NCBI GenBank assembly: GCA_031422195.1 | Contig: JANOPZ010000115.1 | Location: 1-20,580 of the forward strand | Direction of reading: 5' to 3' | Length of the DNA: 20,580 bases | DNA from: JALOTE01 sp031422195 | GTDB taxonomy: Bacteria; Pseudomonadota; Alphaproteobacteria; Rhizobiales; Rhizobiaceae | In this document: positions 8,805 through 16,648 of the stretch, piece after piece | How the letters are laid out: each line of letters begins with the position of its first letter | How positions within the stretch are numbered: position 1 is the first letter of the stretch | Notes under the pieces: model-generated | What the model was told of the DNA's origin: nothing | Database searches by the model: none | What the model saw: only the letters and a program-made list of their open reading frames with translations | Program-made: the position numbers and the translations under genes

Positions 8805-9629
8805 TTAAACCATTCCGGCAATGGCGTGGGCAATGATGGTCTGAAGGCGTTTGCCGCCGAGCGGAGCCACATCTTTGGTTTCTTGATGCGAGAGTTCGCC
8901 GCCCGTCATGCCGGCTGCAAAATTTGTTACAACCGAACACGCAGCAACCCGCAGACCTAAAAAGCGCGATAGGATAACCTCTGGCACTGTCGACATGCCA
9001 ACAGCGTCTGCACCCATGGCCCTTGCCATACGGATTTCAGCCGGTGTTTCAAACGAAGGCCCAGAAAACCACATATAAACGCCTTCGCCCATCGATGTGC
9101 CGGTGGCCTTTGCGCCTGCGCGCAGGGCATCGGCCATTTGCGCATCATAGGCATTGGTCAACCCTACAAATCGCGCATCGCTTGGTTCACCAAACAATGG
9201 ATTGGAGCCTGAGAAATTAATATGATCTGTGATGAGCATCACCGAGCCGGGCGATAAATCTTGCCGCACGCCGCCAGCAGCATTTGTCAGCATCATGGCT
9301 TCAATACCAAACGCCTTCAGCGTTTCTAAGGCTGGCCGCATAATGCTGGCATTGCCATGCTCATAATAATGCGCGCGTCCTGCCATAACTGCGACGGCAA
9401 CACCATTAAGCTTGCCGACGACCAATTGGCCTGCATGGCCGGAGACACCGGGCGTAGGAAAGCCTGCCAGCTCGCTATACGAAATGCGGGTTTGATCCGA
9501 GAGTTCATCAACCAAGCCTCCAAGACCAGAGCCTAAGACCATGCCGATTTTAGGCTTCAAACCGGTGCGTGATGCAATCAAGACAGCATTGGTTTTGGCG
9601 TTTTGGTTTTGAAGTGGCGCAGCGCTCAT
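8805..9629 (-). CDS. punA: Purine nucleoside phosphorylase (trimeric, class I PNP)
   Basis: The 274-residue enzyme cleaves purine (deoxy)nucleosides with phosphate to the base and (deoxy)ribose-1-phosphate. Family motifs run in order: GSGLGG (33-38, phosphate-binding Ser34), GHAG with His65, GRAHYYEHG with Arg85 and His87, TNAAGG (115-120), GPSFETPAEIR with Glu194, GMSTVPE with Met212 and Ser213, and TNFAAG with Asn236 in the purine pocket. This is the roughly 270-residue trimeric type found with inosine/guanosine specificity, not the hexameric DeoD type. Start ATG 9629 overlaps the cdd stop as ATGA, and its own stop abuts deoC. The symbol punA is by family; xapA-like naming is also used for this class. 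Confidence 0.95.
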   Translation of the reverse strand: MSAAPLQNQNAKTNAVLIASRTGLKPKIGMVLGSGLGGLVDELSDQTRISYSELAGFPTPGVSGHAGQLVVGKLNGVAVAVMAGRAHYYEHGNASIMRPALETLKAFGIEAMMLTNAAGGVRQDLSPGSVMLITDHINFSGSNPLFGEPSDARFVGLTNAYDAQMADALRAGAKATGTSMGEGVYMWFSGPSFETPAEIRMARAMGADAVGMSTVPEVILSRFLGLRVAACSVVTNFAAGMTGGELSHQETKDVAPLGGKRLQTIIAHAIAGMV

Positions 9630-10027
9630 ATGACAATTTCCAAACTATCCGGCCCGAATGATGAGGGCAGAAGTTCCTCCAAAGTGAAAGTGCGTTTGAT
9701 CGTACCATGGTCGTCGCACACGTGAATTTTTACATCGGGTGCAGCAAATTCGCGGATTTTCTGCCTGCAACCGCCACATGGTGTTACAAGGCCCGATCCT
9801 GCACCAACCACAGCCACTTCCATGATTTTGCGTGCACCGGAAATTGCCATTGCCGCAATAGCCCCAGCTTCGGCACAGGTGCCCTGGGGATAAGCTGCGT
9901 TTTCAACATTGCAGCCAGGGTGGATGATGCCGCGTTCATCGAGAACTGCTGCGCCAACCAAAAACCTGGAGTAAGGCGCATAGGCATTGAGCCGTGCTTT
10001 CACCGCCGCTTGAACGAGTGCGCTCAA
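9626..10027 (-). CDS. cdd: Cytidine deaminase (TTG start)
   Basis: The 133-residue protein is of the small homotetrameric type and hydrolyses cytidine and deoxycytidine to uridine and deoxyuridine. The zinc site is complete: Cys51 and the proton-shuttling Glu53 in TCAEAGA, and Cys84 and Cys87 in PCGGCRQ. The CNVENAAYPQG segment binds the ribose. The start is a TTG at 10027; the choice is supported by AAGGAG at 10035-10040, seven bases away, which sits inside the last codons of the upstream permease gene, one base from its stop. The 3' end overlaps punA by four bases (ATGA). Its product feeds the thymidine/deoxyuridine phosphorylase encoded at the end of the same operon. Confidence 0.95.
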   Translation of the reverse strand: MSALVQAAVKARLNAYAPYSRFLVGAAVLDERGIIHPGCNVENAAYPQGTCAEAGAIAAMAISGARKIMEVAVVGAGSGLVTPCGGCRQKIREFAAPDVKIHVCDDHGTIKRTFTLEELLPSSFGPDSLEIVI

Positions 10028-10028
10028 A

Positions 10029-11006
10029 TCAACGCTCCTTCACATAAGGCACGCCGCCTGCTTTCGGCGGGATGGCTTTGCCAATGAAACCTGCAAGCAG
10101 CACAACAGTAAGAATATACGGCAGCGCATTGATAAATTGCGACGGCACTTTAATACCAAACAGAGGTTGGCTCTGCAGCGGTATTGCCACGGCCTCAAGG
10201 AAGCCAAACAACAAACATGCACCCAAAGCTGGAACGGGCTTCCATTTGGCAAAAATCAAAGCGGCCAGCGCAATAAATCCTTTACCGGCTGTCATATTAG
10301 GCGCAAAATTGGCGGATTGGGCGATGGCCAAATATGCCCCTGCAACCCCGGATAACGCTCCGCAAATGGCAACTGCACTGTAACGCAGGCCGTTGACGGA
10401 AATGCCTGCTGTGTCAACAGCTGCAGGGTTTTCGCCCACGGCACGCAAGCGCAAACCAAACCGCGTACGGAACAGGACCCACCACGTAATCGGAACTGCA
10501 GCAAAGGCGACATACACCAAAATAGAATGCCCCGACAAAAGGCCGGAATAGATTTGGCCAATAACGGGCACGTCTTTCAGCGCAACCGCAAACGGCAAAT
10601 CCAATTGTTGAAACCGCGCTTCATTGGGCAATTGCGGGGTCTTGCCGCCTTGGGCATACCATGCTTTGGCCAGCAGAGCGGTCAGGCCAACTGCCAAAAA
10701 GTTAATCGCCACGCCGGACACAATTTGGTTGCCGCGCATCGAAATTGAAGCAAAGCCATGGAGCAATCCAACCAGAATACCGGTTAAAATTGCGGCAATA
10801 AGCCCAACCCATTCGCCATAGCCCGTCGATTGCGCCCATGTCGCCGCAACACCGGCAGCAAAAGCGGCAAACAGCATTTTGCCTTCAATGCCGATATCAA
10901 ACACCCCGGCACGTTCGGCATAAAGGCCTGCCAAACAAGCAAACAAAAGCGGCGTCGAAAGCCTGATTGTAGAATCCAGAACTGAAAAAACTGTAATCCA
11001 ATCCAC
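10029..11006 (-). CDS. Nucleoside ABC transporter permease (second permease, GTG start)
   Basis: The 325-residue integral membrane protein belongs to the BPD_transp_2 family that partners BMP-type binding proteins (NupQ/YufQ-like). The conserved segment RAGVFDIGIEGKMLFAAFAAG near residues 32-52 is the typical early family motif, and about eight or nine hydrophobic helices follow, with the loop ...FRTRFGLRLRAVGENPAAVDTAGI... characteristic of the ATPase-coupling region. The start is GTG at 11006, whose G shares a base with the TAG stop of the first permease (TAGTG), so the two permeases should be made in equal amounts. It forms the inner-membrane channel with the first permease. Confidence 0.93.
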   Translation of the reverse strand: MDWITVFSVLDSTIRLSTPLLFACLAGLYAERAGVFDIGIEGKMLFAAFAAGVAATWAQSTGYGEWVGLIAAILTGILVGLLHGFASISMRGNQIVSGVAINFLAVGLTALLAKAWYAQGGKTPQLPNEARFQQLDLPFAVALKDVPVIGQIYSGLLSGHSILVYVAFAAVPITWWVLFRTRFGLRLRAVGENPAAVDTAGISVNGLRYSAVAICGALSGVAGAYLAIAQSANFAPNMTAGKGFIALAALIFAKWKPVPALGACLLFGFLEAVAIPLQSQPLFGIKVPSQFINALPYILTVVLLAGFIGKAIPPKAGGVPYVKER

Positions 11007-12124
11007 TAGCGCGCCTCCGCCAATTGGGCCGGTTCACGGGTAAATGCCGCAACCAAAAATGGCCGGAATAGATTTTCAAGCGCACCGGCAAACAGGATCA
11101 CCAGCGCCTGAATAACAATAATCATATCGCGGCTGATGGTTGGCATTTGGAACGACAATACCGAGCCGCCTTGATACAAAATGCCGAACAATAGCGATGA
11201 CAGTAAAACGCCCACAGGGTGCGAGCGCCCCATCAGCGCAACGGCAATACCCACAAACCCAGCGCCGCCAACAAAATCGACGGTGAGTTTTCCGACATTG
11301 CCCATAATGGTGTTGAGACCGAGCATACCCGCCAATGCGCCGGAAATCAGCATCGTAACAATCGTAATTTTAACAGTTGATATTCCGGCATATTGGGCAG
11401 CAGTTGGGTTGAGGCCCATCGCGCGGATTTCATAGCCTAGTTTGGTACGCCAGATTAAGAGCCACACCCCAAAGGCCGAAGCCAGCGCCAAAAAGAATGT
11501 GAGATTCACCGGCGGAGACGAGAGTTTTGCACCAAACAAGGCCCAGATGGCTTTCAGTGTCGGAACCATGCCGCCAGCCGAAAACAGGCGCGTTGACGGA
11601 TCCATGGAAGAAAATGGCTTTAGCCAGTTAACCAGCAGATAGACCATCAAAGAAGCGGCAATAAAGTTGAACATGATGGTTGTGATCACGATATGGCTGC
11701 CGCGTTTTGCCTGCAAATAAGCGGGGATAGCCGCCCAAGCCGCCCCAAACACCATGCTCGTTATAACCGCAACCGGGAACGTGATGTACCACGGCATGTA
11801 AGGATCAAGACCGAGGCAAGCCAGCGCCACGCCCAGCCCGCCGATATAGGCCTGGCCTTCGCCGCCAATGTTAAACAGCCCGGCATGAAAGGCCACCGCA
11901 ACCGCTAAACCCGTGAATGTGAAACTGGTCATAAAATAAAGCGTTGAACCTAGCCCGCGCCCAGAGCCAAGTGCGCCGCCAACCAAGAGCTTTAGCGCCT
12001 CCCACGGATTTTCACCCAAAAACAAGACAACCAAACCGGCTACTAGAAAGCCGACAATAACGTTTACGGCTGGCAATAAGCCAATATCGACCCAGCGTGG
12101 CAATTTAGCGTAAGGATTGCTCAT
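11006..12124 (-). CDS. Nucleoside ABC transporter permease (first permease)
   Basis: The 372-residue inner-membrane protein belongs to the BPD_transp_2 family (NupP/YufP-like). After an N-terminal hydrophobic helix (residues about 17-36), the family motif FHAGLFNIGGEGQAYIGG appears, and the cytoplasmic coupling loop has the form ...RTKLGYEIRAMGLNPTAAQYAGI... The C-terminal part contains GMLGLNTIMG and the GRSHPVGVLLSSLLFG stretch common in this branch. The start ATG at 12124 overlaps the ATPase stop as ATGA. It is longer than the second permease, as usual for the pair. The role, import of nucleosides, follows from its operon partners cdd, punA, deoC and deoA. Confidence 0.93.
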   Translation of the reverse strand: MSNPYAKLPRWVDIGLLPAVNVIVGFLVAGLVVLFLGENPWEALKLLVGGALGSGRGLGSTLYFMTSFTFTGLAVAVAFHAGLFNIGGEGQAYIGGLGVALACLGLDPYMPWYITFPVAVITSMVFGAAWAAIPAYLQAKRGSHIVITTIMFNFIAASLMVYLLVNWLKPFSSMDPSTRLFSAGGMVPTLKAIWALFGAKLSSPPVNLTFFLALASAFGVWLLIWRTKLGYEIRAMGLNPTAAQYAGISTVKITIVTMLISGALAGMLGLNTIMGNVGKLTVDFVGGAGFVGIAVALMGRSHPVGVLLSSLLFGILYQGGSVLSFQMPTISRDMIIVIQALVILFAGALENLFRPFLVAAFTREPAQLAEAR

Positions 12125-13692
12125 TCCACGGCTACTTTCATTTGATCTTTTGCCACAGGTTCTTTGGCAACCCCAGCCATTAACAGGCCAATTTCGCCTT
12201 CGGTGGCATTTGGGGCTACTTCGCCAACAATACGCCCGGCAAACATTACGAGAATGCGGTCAGCCAGTGAGCGTATTTCGTCGAGTTCGACCGACACCAG
12301 CAAAATCGCTTTGCCTTGGTCGCGCATAGCAATCAATTGCTTATGGATAAATTCAATTGCGCCAATATCAACGCCGCGCGTTGGCTGGCCGACGAGCAGC
12401 ACTTTGGGGTCGCGCTCCATCTCGCGGGCGAGCACGATTTTCTGTTGGTTGCCTCCCGAAAAATTGGCGGTTTTAAGACGGCAATTATCAGGACGGATAT
12501 CGAATTTTTTAATCTTCTCGGCAGCATCTCGCCGGATGGCATCAAGATCATGCATCGGGCCCGCGCCATATTGGGCCGAACGGTGATAGCCCAAAATTGA
12601 ATTTTCGTTTTCTTCAAACGCCAGCACCAAGCCCATATGGTGGCGGTCTTCCGGCACATGGGCAAGGCCGCGTTCCCGCATCAATGCCGGGTCGGCTTCA
12701 TGCGCCGGGTCAATCACCTCACCCATCAACACAATCCGGCCGGATTTGGCTTTCTCCAAACCGGCAAGGCACTCAAGCAACTCTGATTGCCCGTTGCCCG
12801 AAACACCGGCAATGCCAACAATTTCGCCGCTGCGAACTGAAAACGACACATCATCAACGCGGGCAACGCCCCATTTGTCTTTGACGGTTAAATGCTCAAC
12901 GCGAAGTCGCTCTTCCGCGGGCTTGGCGTCGCGCTTATCAACGTGCAGCAACACACGGCGGCCAACCATCAATTCTGCGAGTTGTTCAGGGCTGGTTTCC
13001 GCAGTTTTGACCGTCGCCACCATTTCGCCGCGCCGCATAACAGAAACAGCGTCGGTGATTTTCATAATTTCACGGAGCTTATGTGTGATGAGAATAATGG
13101 TTTTGCCTTGCGCTTTAAGCGTGCCCAAAATGCGAAATAAATGATCAGCCTCGGCGGGCGTTAAAACGCCAGTGGGCTCGTCGAGAATTAAAACTTCCGC
13201 GCCGCGATACAGCGCTTTGAGTATCTCAACGCGCTGTTGCAACCCAACCGGCAAATCTTCAACCAGCATATCAGGGTCGACATCAAGTTCATAATCATCG
13301 GCAAGTTTTTTAAGCGCCGCGCGCACTTTGTTTTCGCCGCGGGAGAGCAGCATTCCTCCCTCAACGCCCAGCAATACGTTTTCAAGCACCGTAAAATTAT
13401 CGACCAGCATAAAGTGTTGATGCACCATACCGATACCAACAGCGATGGCGTCCTGGCTGGTTTTTATCGAAACGACTTTGCCCGCAACGCGGATTTCGCC
13501 TGAATCAGCGGCATAAAAGCCGTACAGAATCGACATAAGGGTCGATTTTCCCGCGCCATTTTCGCCAATAATTCCGTGGATCGTGGCTTTATTCACAAGC
13601 AGATGAATGTCTTTATTGGCGTGCACTGCACCGAAGCGCTTGTCGATGCCGGTCAGCTCAATCGCTGCTGCTGCGCTTAACGCTTTATCCAC
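12121..13692 (-). CDS. Nucleoside ABC transporter ATP-binding protein, two NBDs (GTG start)
   Basis: The 523-residue protein fuses two nucleotide-binding domains, like RbsA and the NupO/YufO ATPases. NBD1 has a normal Walker A (GENGAGKST, 43-51), signature region PVGLQQRVEIL (148-158), Walker B LILDEPT (168-174) and H-loop His204. NBD2 is degenerate in the way usual for the family: the Walker A-like GVSGNGQS (296-303) has Gln in place of Lys, and Walker B reads LLVGQPT with Gln in place of the catalytic Glu (431-438), while its signature FSGGNQQ (411-417) is intact. The start is GTG at 13692; the Shine-Dalgarno in front of it is poor. It lies behind the hairpin at 13731-13758 and overlaps the first permease gene by four bases. 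Confidence 0.94.
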   Translation of the reverse strand: MDKALSAAAAIELTGIDKRFGAVHANKDIHLLVNKATIHGIIGENGAGKSTLMSILYGFYAADSGEIRVAGKVVSIKTSQDAIAVGIGMVHQHFMLVDNFTVLENVLLGVEGGMLLSRGENKVRAALKKLADDYELDVDPDMLVEDLPVGLQQRVEILKALYRGAEVLILDEPTGVLTPAEADHLFRILGTLKAQGKTIILITHKLREIMKITDAVSVMRRGEMVATVKTAETSPEQLAELMVGRRVLLHVDKRDAKPAEERLRVEHLTVKDKWGVARVDDVSFSVRSGEIVGIAGVSGNGQSELLECLAGLEKAKSGRIVLMGEVIDPAHEADPALMRERGLAHVPEDRHHMGLVLAFEENENSILGYHRSAQYGAGPMHDLDAIRRDAAEKIKKFDIRPDNCRLKTANFSGGNQQKIVLAREMERDPKVLLVGQPTRGVDIGAIEFIHKQLIAMRDQGKAILLVSVELDEIRSLADRILVMFAGRIVGEVAPNATEGEIGLLMAGVAKEPVAKDQMKVAVE

Positions 13693-13730
13693 GCTGTTTG
13701 CCCGCTTTCAATATTGTCTTTGCACAATAG

Positions 13731-13758
13731 AAAAAGGGCGCAGTTTCCTGCGCCCTTT
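13731..13758 (-). terminator. Hairpin with GAAA loop between binding-protein and ATPase genes
   Basis: An 11-bp perfect inverted repeat (13733-13743 with 13748-13758, AAAGGGCGCAG on the plus strand) encloses a 4-base loop that reads GAAA in the minus-strand transcript. On that strand the stem is followed by further T residues, giving a run of five Ts. It lies 9 bases after the stop of the binding-protein gene and about 40 bases before the ATPase start. A partial terminator or mRNA-stabilising hairpin here would make the binding protein more abundant than the membrane components, as is common in ABC operons. Confidence 0.8.
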
Positions 13759-13767
13759 CATTAGATA

Positions 13768-14781
13768 TCAATATGGGCAGGCGTTGTCTGACATGTAATC
13801 ATGCACAACCAAAGTGCCGGCAATGATATCGGCTTTGGCTTTATCAACCGCAGCCGTCATTTCTGGTGTGATCAATCCTTTGTTGTTGTCATCCAAGGCC
13901 CAATCAATGCCGCCTTCAGCAACACCAAGCGAAACGATACCAGCGGTAAACTTACCGGCCTGTGCATCTGTGAACGCTGCATGCACAGCAACATCAACGC
14001 GTTTCAGCATAGATGTCAAAACTGAACCTGGCTGAATGCCGTTTTGGTTGGAATCAACGCCAACAGAGAATTTGCCGGCGTCCTTAGCGGCCTGCAACAC
14101 GCCCAAACCAGTCTGGCCGGCTGCTGCAAAAATCACGTCCGCACCGCGGTCGATCTGTGATTTGGCAAGTTCGCCGCCTTTTGTCGGGTCATTCCAAGCA
14201 GCAGGTGTGTCACCGGCCATGTTTTGGAACACTTCGCCAGTCGGTTGAGCAGCCTTAAAGCCACCGACAAAGCCGCAACCAAAGCGACGGATCAATGGAA
14301 TGTCCATGCCGCCTACAAAGCCGCCTTTAGCGGATTTAGAGGCCATACCGGCGAGCATACCAACGAGGTATGAGCCTTCCTGCTCTTTAAATACCACTGA
14401 GCGCACGTTTGGTGCGTCCACAACCATGTCCACAATCACGAATGATTTGTCTGGAAATTCAGCGGCCAGTTTAGCAACGGCGTCAGCATTGCCGAAGCCA
14501 ACAGCAACGATTGGGTTTGCGCCGGACTCAGCAAAATTGCGCAAAGCCTGTTCGCGCTGGTCGGCGTTCTGGAGTTCAAACTCCATATAGGTCTTGCCAG
14601 ATTCGGTTTTCCATTTTTCAGCGCCGTTAAAGGCAGCTTCGTTAAATGATTTGTCGAATTTTCCGCCAAGATCGATAAGCAGTGCTGGCTCGCCTTCGGC
14701 TGCAGATGCAATCATTGTGGTTGAGAATGTGCCTGCGACAAGCGCGGTTGCGGTCATCAGACCGAGTAACATTTTCTTCAT
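13768..14781 (-). CDS. BMP-family nucleoside-binding periplasmic protein
   Basis: The 337-residue product has a Sec signal peptide (MKKMLLGL... with a hydrophobic core and an ASA-A cleavage site near residue 27) and no lipobox cysteine, so it should be a soluble periplasmic protein rather than a lipoprotein. The mature part starts with ALLIDLGGKFDKSFNEAAFNG, the hallmark of the Bmp/PnrA/Med family of nucleoside-binding proteins, and includes GMDIPLIRRFGCGFVGGFKAA and a DVIFAAAGQTGLGVLQAA segment. It captures nucleosides for the ABC importer encoded downstream. Start ATG 14781 is preceded by AAGGTGA (8-base spacing). It is the first gene of the operon and is separated from the rest by the hairpin at 13731-13758. 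The C-terminus ends in DNACPY, with a free cysteine that is unusual but may pair with the Cys in the RRFGCG segment. Confidence 0.95.
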   Translation of the reverse strand: MKKMLLGLMTATALVAGTFSTTMIASAAEGEPALLIDLGGKFDKSFNEAAFNGAEKWKTESGKTYMEFELQNADQREQALRNFAESGANPIVAVGFGNADAVAKLAAEFPDKSFVIVDMVVDAPNVRSVVFKEQEGSYLVGMLAGMASKSAKGGFVGGMDIPLIRRFGCGFVGGFKAAQPTGEVFQNMAGDTPAAWNDPTKGGELAKSQIDRGADVIFAAAGQTGLGVLQAAKDAGKFSVGVDSNQNGIQPGSVLTSMLKRVDVAVHAAFTDAQAGKFTAGIVSLGVAEGGIDWALDDNNKGLITPEMTAAVDKAKADIIAGTLVVHDYMSDNACPY

Positions 14782-14821
14782 GGGGTCACCTTGTTGTTGT
14801 TCCCTGTTGCAGCGCGGGGCC

Positions 14822-14838
14822 GCCGCTTAAAAAGCGGC
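14822..14838 (-). promoter_or_regulatory. Leader hairpin upstream of the binding-protein gene
   Basis: A 7-bp perfect stem, GCCGCTT paired with AAGCGGC around a 3-base loop, lies about 40 bases upstream of the first gene of the nucleoside operon, in what should be its 5' untranslated region. It may stabilise the message or mark an operator. No clear -35/-10 pair could be assigned in the 231-base gap; an 11-base near-palindrome GCATTAAATGC at 14938-14948 is another candidate operator. Confidence 0.35.
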
Positions 14839-15012
14839 TCCGGCTTGGGGCGGATTTGTTGCACGGAAAATCATGGCCGCAAAGCCGCAAAACAACAAAA
14901 GGTAAAAATTTGGATATAAAATTCGCAGTCATCGGCCGCATTAAATGCTTCAAACGGGTCATTTCCCGCAAGGAATGCGGGAGCGGCAAAAAAGCGCGTT
15001 GGTTAAGCTCTT

Positions 15013-15672
15013 TTATGCTCCGCCTGCCACACATGCAACGCCGGTGCCTCTGAGCCCGCAATAGCCTCCCGGGTTTTTGGCAAGGTACTGCTGATGATAA
15101 TCTTCAGCATAGAAAAACTCCTTCCAGTCATCCACCTCGGTGGTGATTTTTGCGCCATGCCCGGCTTTATCAAGTGCGGCCTGATAGGCAGCTTTTGAGT
15201 CTTGAACGACAGAAAATTGTTCTGGCGTTGAGGTGTAAATCACAGAGCGGTACGTCGTGCCGACATCATTACCTTGCCGCATACCTTCGGTGGGGTTATG
15301 CTCTTCCCAGAATATTTTCAGGAGCGCACCCAGCGAAATTACTTTTGGATCGTAAGCCACGAGCACAGTTTCGGCCTGACCTGTCATGCCGGTACAGGTT
15401 TCTTGATAGGTTGGGTTTCGGGTGATGCCGCCTGCGAACCCGACACTCGTTACCCAAACCCCCGGCGTTTTCCAAAACAAACGTTCTGCGCCCCAAAAGC
15501 AACCCATGCCAAATTGGATCACTTCTATGCCTTCGGGGTAAGGGCCTTTAACGGCACGCTTATTGACGAAGTGTTTTGCGGCAACCTGAATGGGTTCATC
15601 GCGGCCCGGCAAAGCGGTAGCAGATGTCGGCATCTGGATTTTTTTATTATAAACATCAGCAAGGAAGAACAT
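15013..15672 (-). CDS. msrA: Peptide methionine sulfoxide reductase A
   Basis: The 219-residue cytoplasmic enzyme reduces the S-epimer of methionine sulfoxide in proteins and free in solution. The nucleophile is Cys58 in GCFWGAE, and two C-terminal resolving cysteines, Cys205 (YCGLRGTG) and Cys214, follow, as in the E. coli enzyme. GQAETVLVAYDP and the segment EEHNPTEGMRQGNDVGTTYRS are family hallmarks. The length agrees with the long type (about 212 residues) with an N-terminal extension. The start is ATG 15672, with an AAAGG about ten bases upstream, immediately next to a tandem-repeat tract. It is on the same strand as the nucleoside operon but separated by 231 bases, so it is probably its own transcript. 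Confidence 0.95.
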   Translation of the reverse strand: MFFLADVYNKKIQMPTSATALPGRDEPIQVAAKHFVNKRAVKGPYPEGIEVIQFGMGCFWGAERLFWKTPGVWVTSVGFAGGITRNPTYQETCTGMTGQAETVLVAYDPKVISLGALLKIFWEEHNPTEGMRQGNDVGTTYRSVIYTSTPEQFSVVQDSKAAYQAALDKAGHGAKITTEVDDWKEFFYAEDYHQQYLAKNPGGYCGLRGTGVACVAGGA

Positions 15673-15690
15673 GAGCTAAACCTTTCAAAA

Positions 15691-15745
15691 CAAGTCAAAA
15701 CTGGAAAGTCAAAGTTGGCAAGTCAAATTGGCAAGTTCAAAAATG
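15691..15745. repeat. Four tandem copies of a 13-14-base unit
   Basis: The core AAGTCAAA recurs at 15692-15699, 15706-15713 and 15720-15727, with a variant AAGTTCAAA at 15733-15741, so the spacing is 14, 14 and 13. The intervening bases are also alike (CTGG, GTTGG, TTGG). On the minus strand the unit reads roughly TTTGACTTGCCAA and therefore contains a repeated TTGACT, which resembles a -35 box. It fills the gap between the small membrane gene and msrA and includes the last bases of the former. Confidence 0.75.
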
Positions 15746-16060
15746 ACGTGGCGTACGTTTGCGTGACGCCACCTCATAGATGAGTAGGAAGAGCCCTGCC
15801 GCCAAGAGGGCCACTGGAATTGAGGTAATATAAATAATCACATTTGAAAGAGGCCAACTTGATATTTGAGTGTCGGCCAGCGATTTTTCGACCGTCGCCA
15901 GCCAAGCCGCCATACTTGGCACATAGGTTTCCAAGGTTTTGCCGAGACTTGTCATTTGCATTGAACCCAATGCAACCGATCGAATGGCATCAACGATGGC
16001 TATAAGGAGCCCGCCCGCTAAAATGACGTAACTGAAGATGCGAAATAGGCTTGCAAACAT
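15737..16060 (-). CDS. Small two-TM membrane protein of unknown function
   Basis: The 107-residue product has a hydrophobic helix at residues about 5-28 (FRIFSYVILAGGLLIAIVDAIRS), a soluble middle with SLGKTLETYVPSMAAWLATVEKSL, and a second helix at about 74-95 followed by a basic tail RKRTPRHF. It resembles short conserved membrane proteins found in Hyphomicrobiales genomes, but I cannot name a function. The start ATG at 16060 has only a weak ribosome binding site. The stop TGA lies inside the tandem-repeat tract leading to msrA, so the two could be co-transcribed. Confidence 0.7.
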   Translation of the reverse strand: MFASLFRIFSYVILAGGLLIAIVDAIRSVALGSMQMTSLGKTLETYVPSMAAWLATVEKSLADTQISSWPLSNVIIYITSIPVALLAAGLFLLIYEVASRKRTPRHF

Positions 16061-16250
16061 GGACTATAACCAATGGGCTGGCGCTACAAACGTGTATCCT
16101 AAAAAAGCAATATCACCTTTGCACATAATGCGAGTCTTAAAAGGTTCATCTTAGGCCTTGAAATTATGCGCGCTGCCCGTCATACGGCGCATGCGGGGTC
16201 GATGATGTTGACCTTGACCACACGGCCTTTCCACCCGTGTGATGACCAAT

Positions 16251-16340
<90 letters not shown>

Positions 16341-16420
16341 ACCTTTATAATGTAAATGATATCAATGTGTTAGGGTGTCAATCGGGACCCAATATGACCC
16401 ATAACGGTGACCCAAAATAG

Positions 16421-16648
16421 TTATTCAGGCGTGTAAAGGGCTGCAAGATCACCATTCTTCAAAGCGATAACCAACCCTCCCAAAATGAAAAGTTGAATGT
16501 ATTTGGTGAATGTGTCCCAGTTAGTCTTTGATGGCCGTTGAACAACCTCGCCAACACTCCAACCGGCTATAACCACAACCAAGCCTACAAGCGGATACGC
16601 GATCAGCGGTGCTTCCCATTCACCAATCCAATTGATATATTCGATCAT
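16421..16648 (-). CDS. Small two-TM membrane protein, hypothetical
   Basis: The 75-residue product has two hydrophobic stretches, about residues 14-33 (PLIAYPLVGLVVVIAGWSVG) and 50-65 (IQLFILGGLVIALKNG), joined by a short polar loop with KTNWDTFTKY. Its ATG overlaps the stop of the recombinase remnant upstream as ATGA, and AGAGGAAAGAG lies within 20 bases upstream, so it looks like a former downstream member of that element's operon. I do not recognise the family. It may be a phage or island membrane protein, and could be real although its neighbour is broken. Confidence 0.5.
   Translation of the reverse strand: MIEYINWIGEWEAPLIAYPLVGLVVVIAGWSVGEVVQRPSKTNWDTFTKYIQLFILGGLVIALKNGDLAALYTPE

Noticed and set aside
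12121..13692. Possible loss of function in the second NBD of the ATPase (Gln for Lys in Walker A, Gln for Glu in Walker B)
   Set aside because: These substitutions are usual in the C-terminal NBD of RbsA/NupO-type double ATPases and do not indicate a broken gene.
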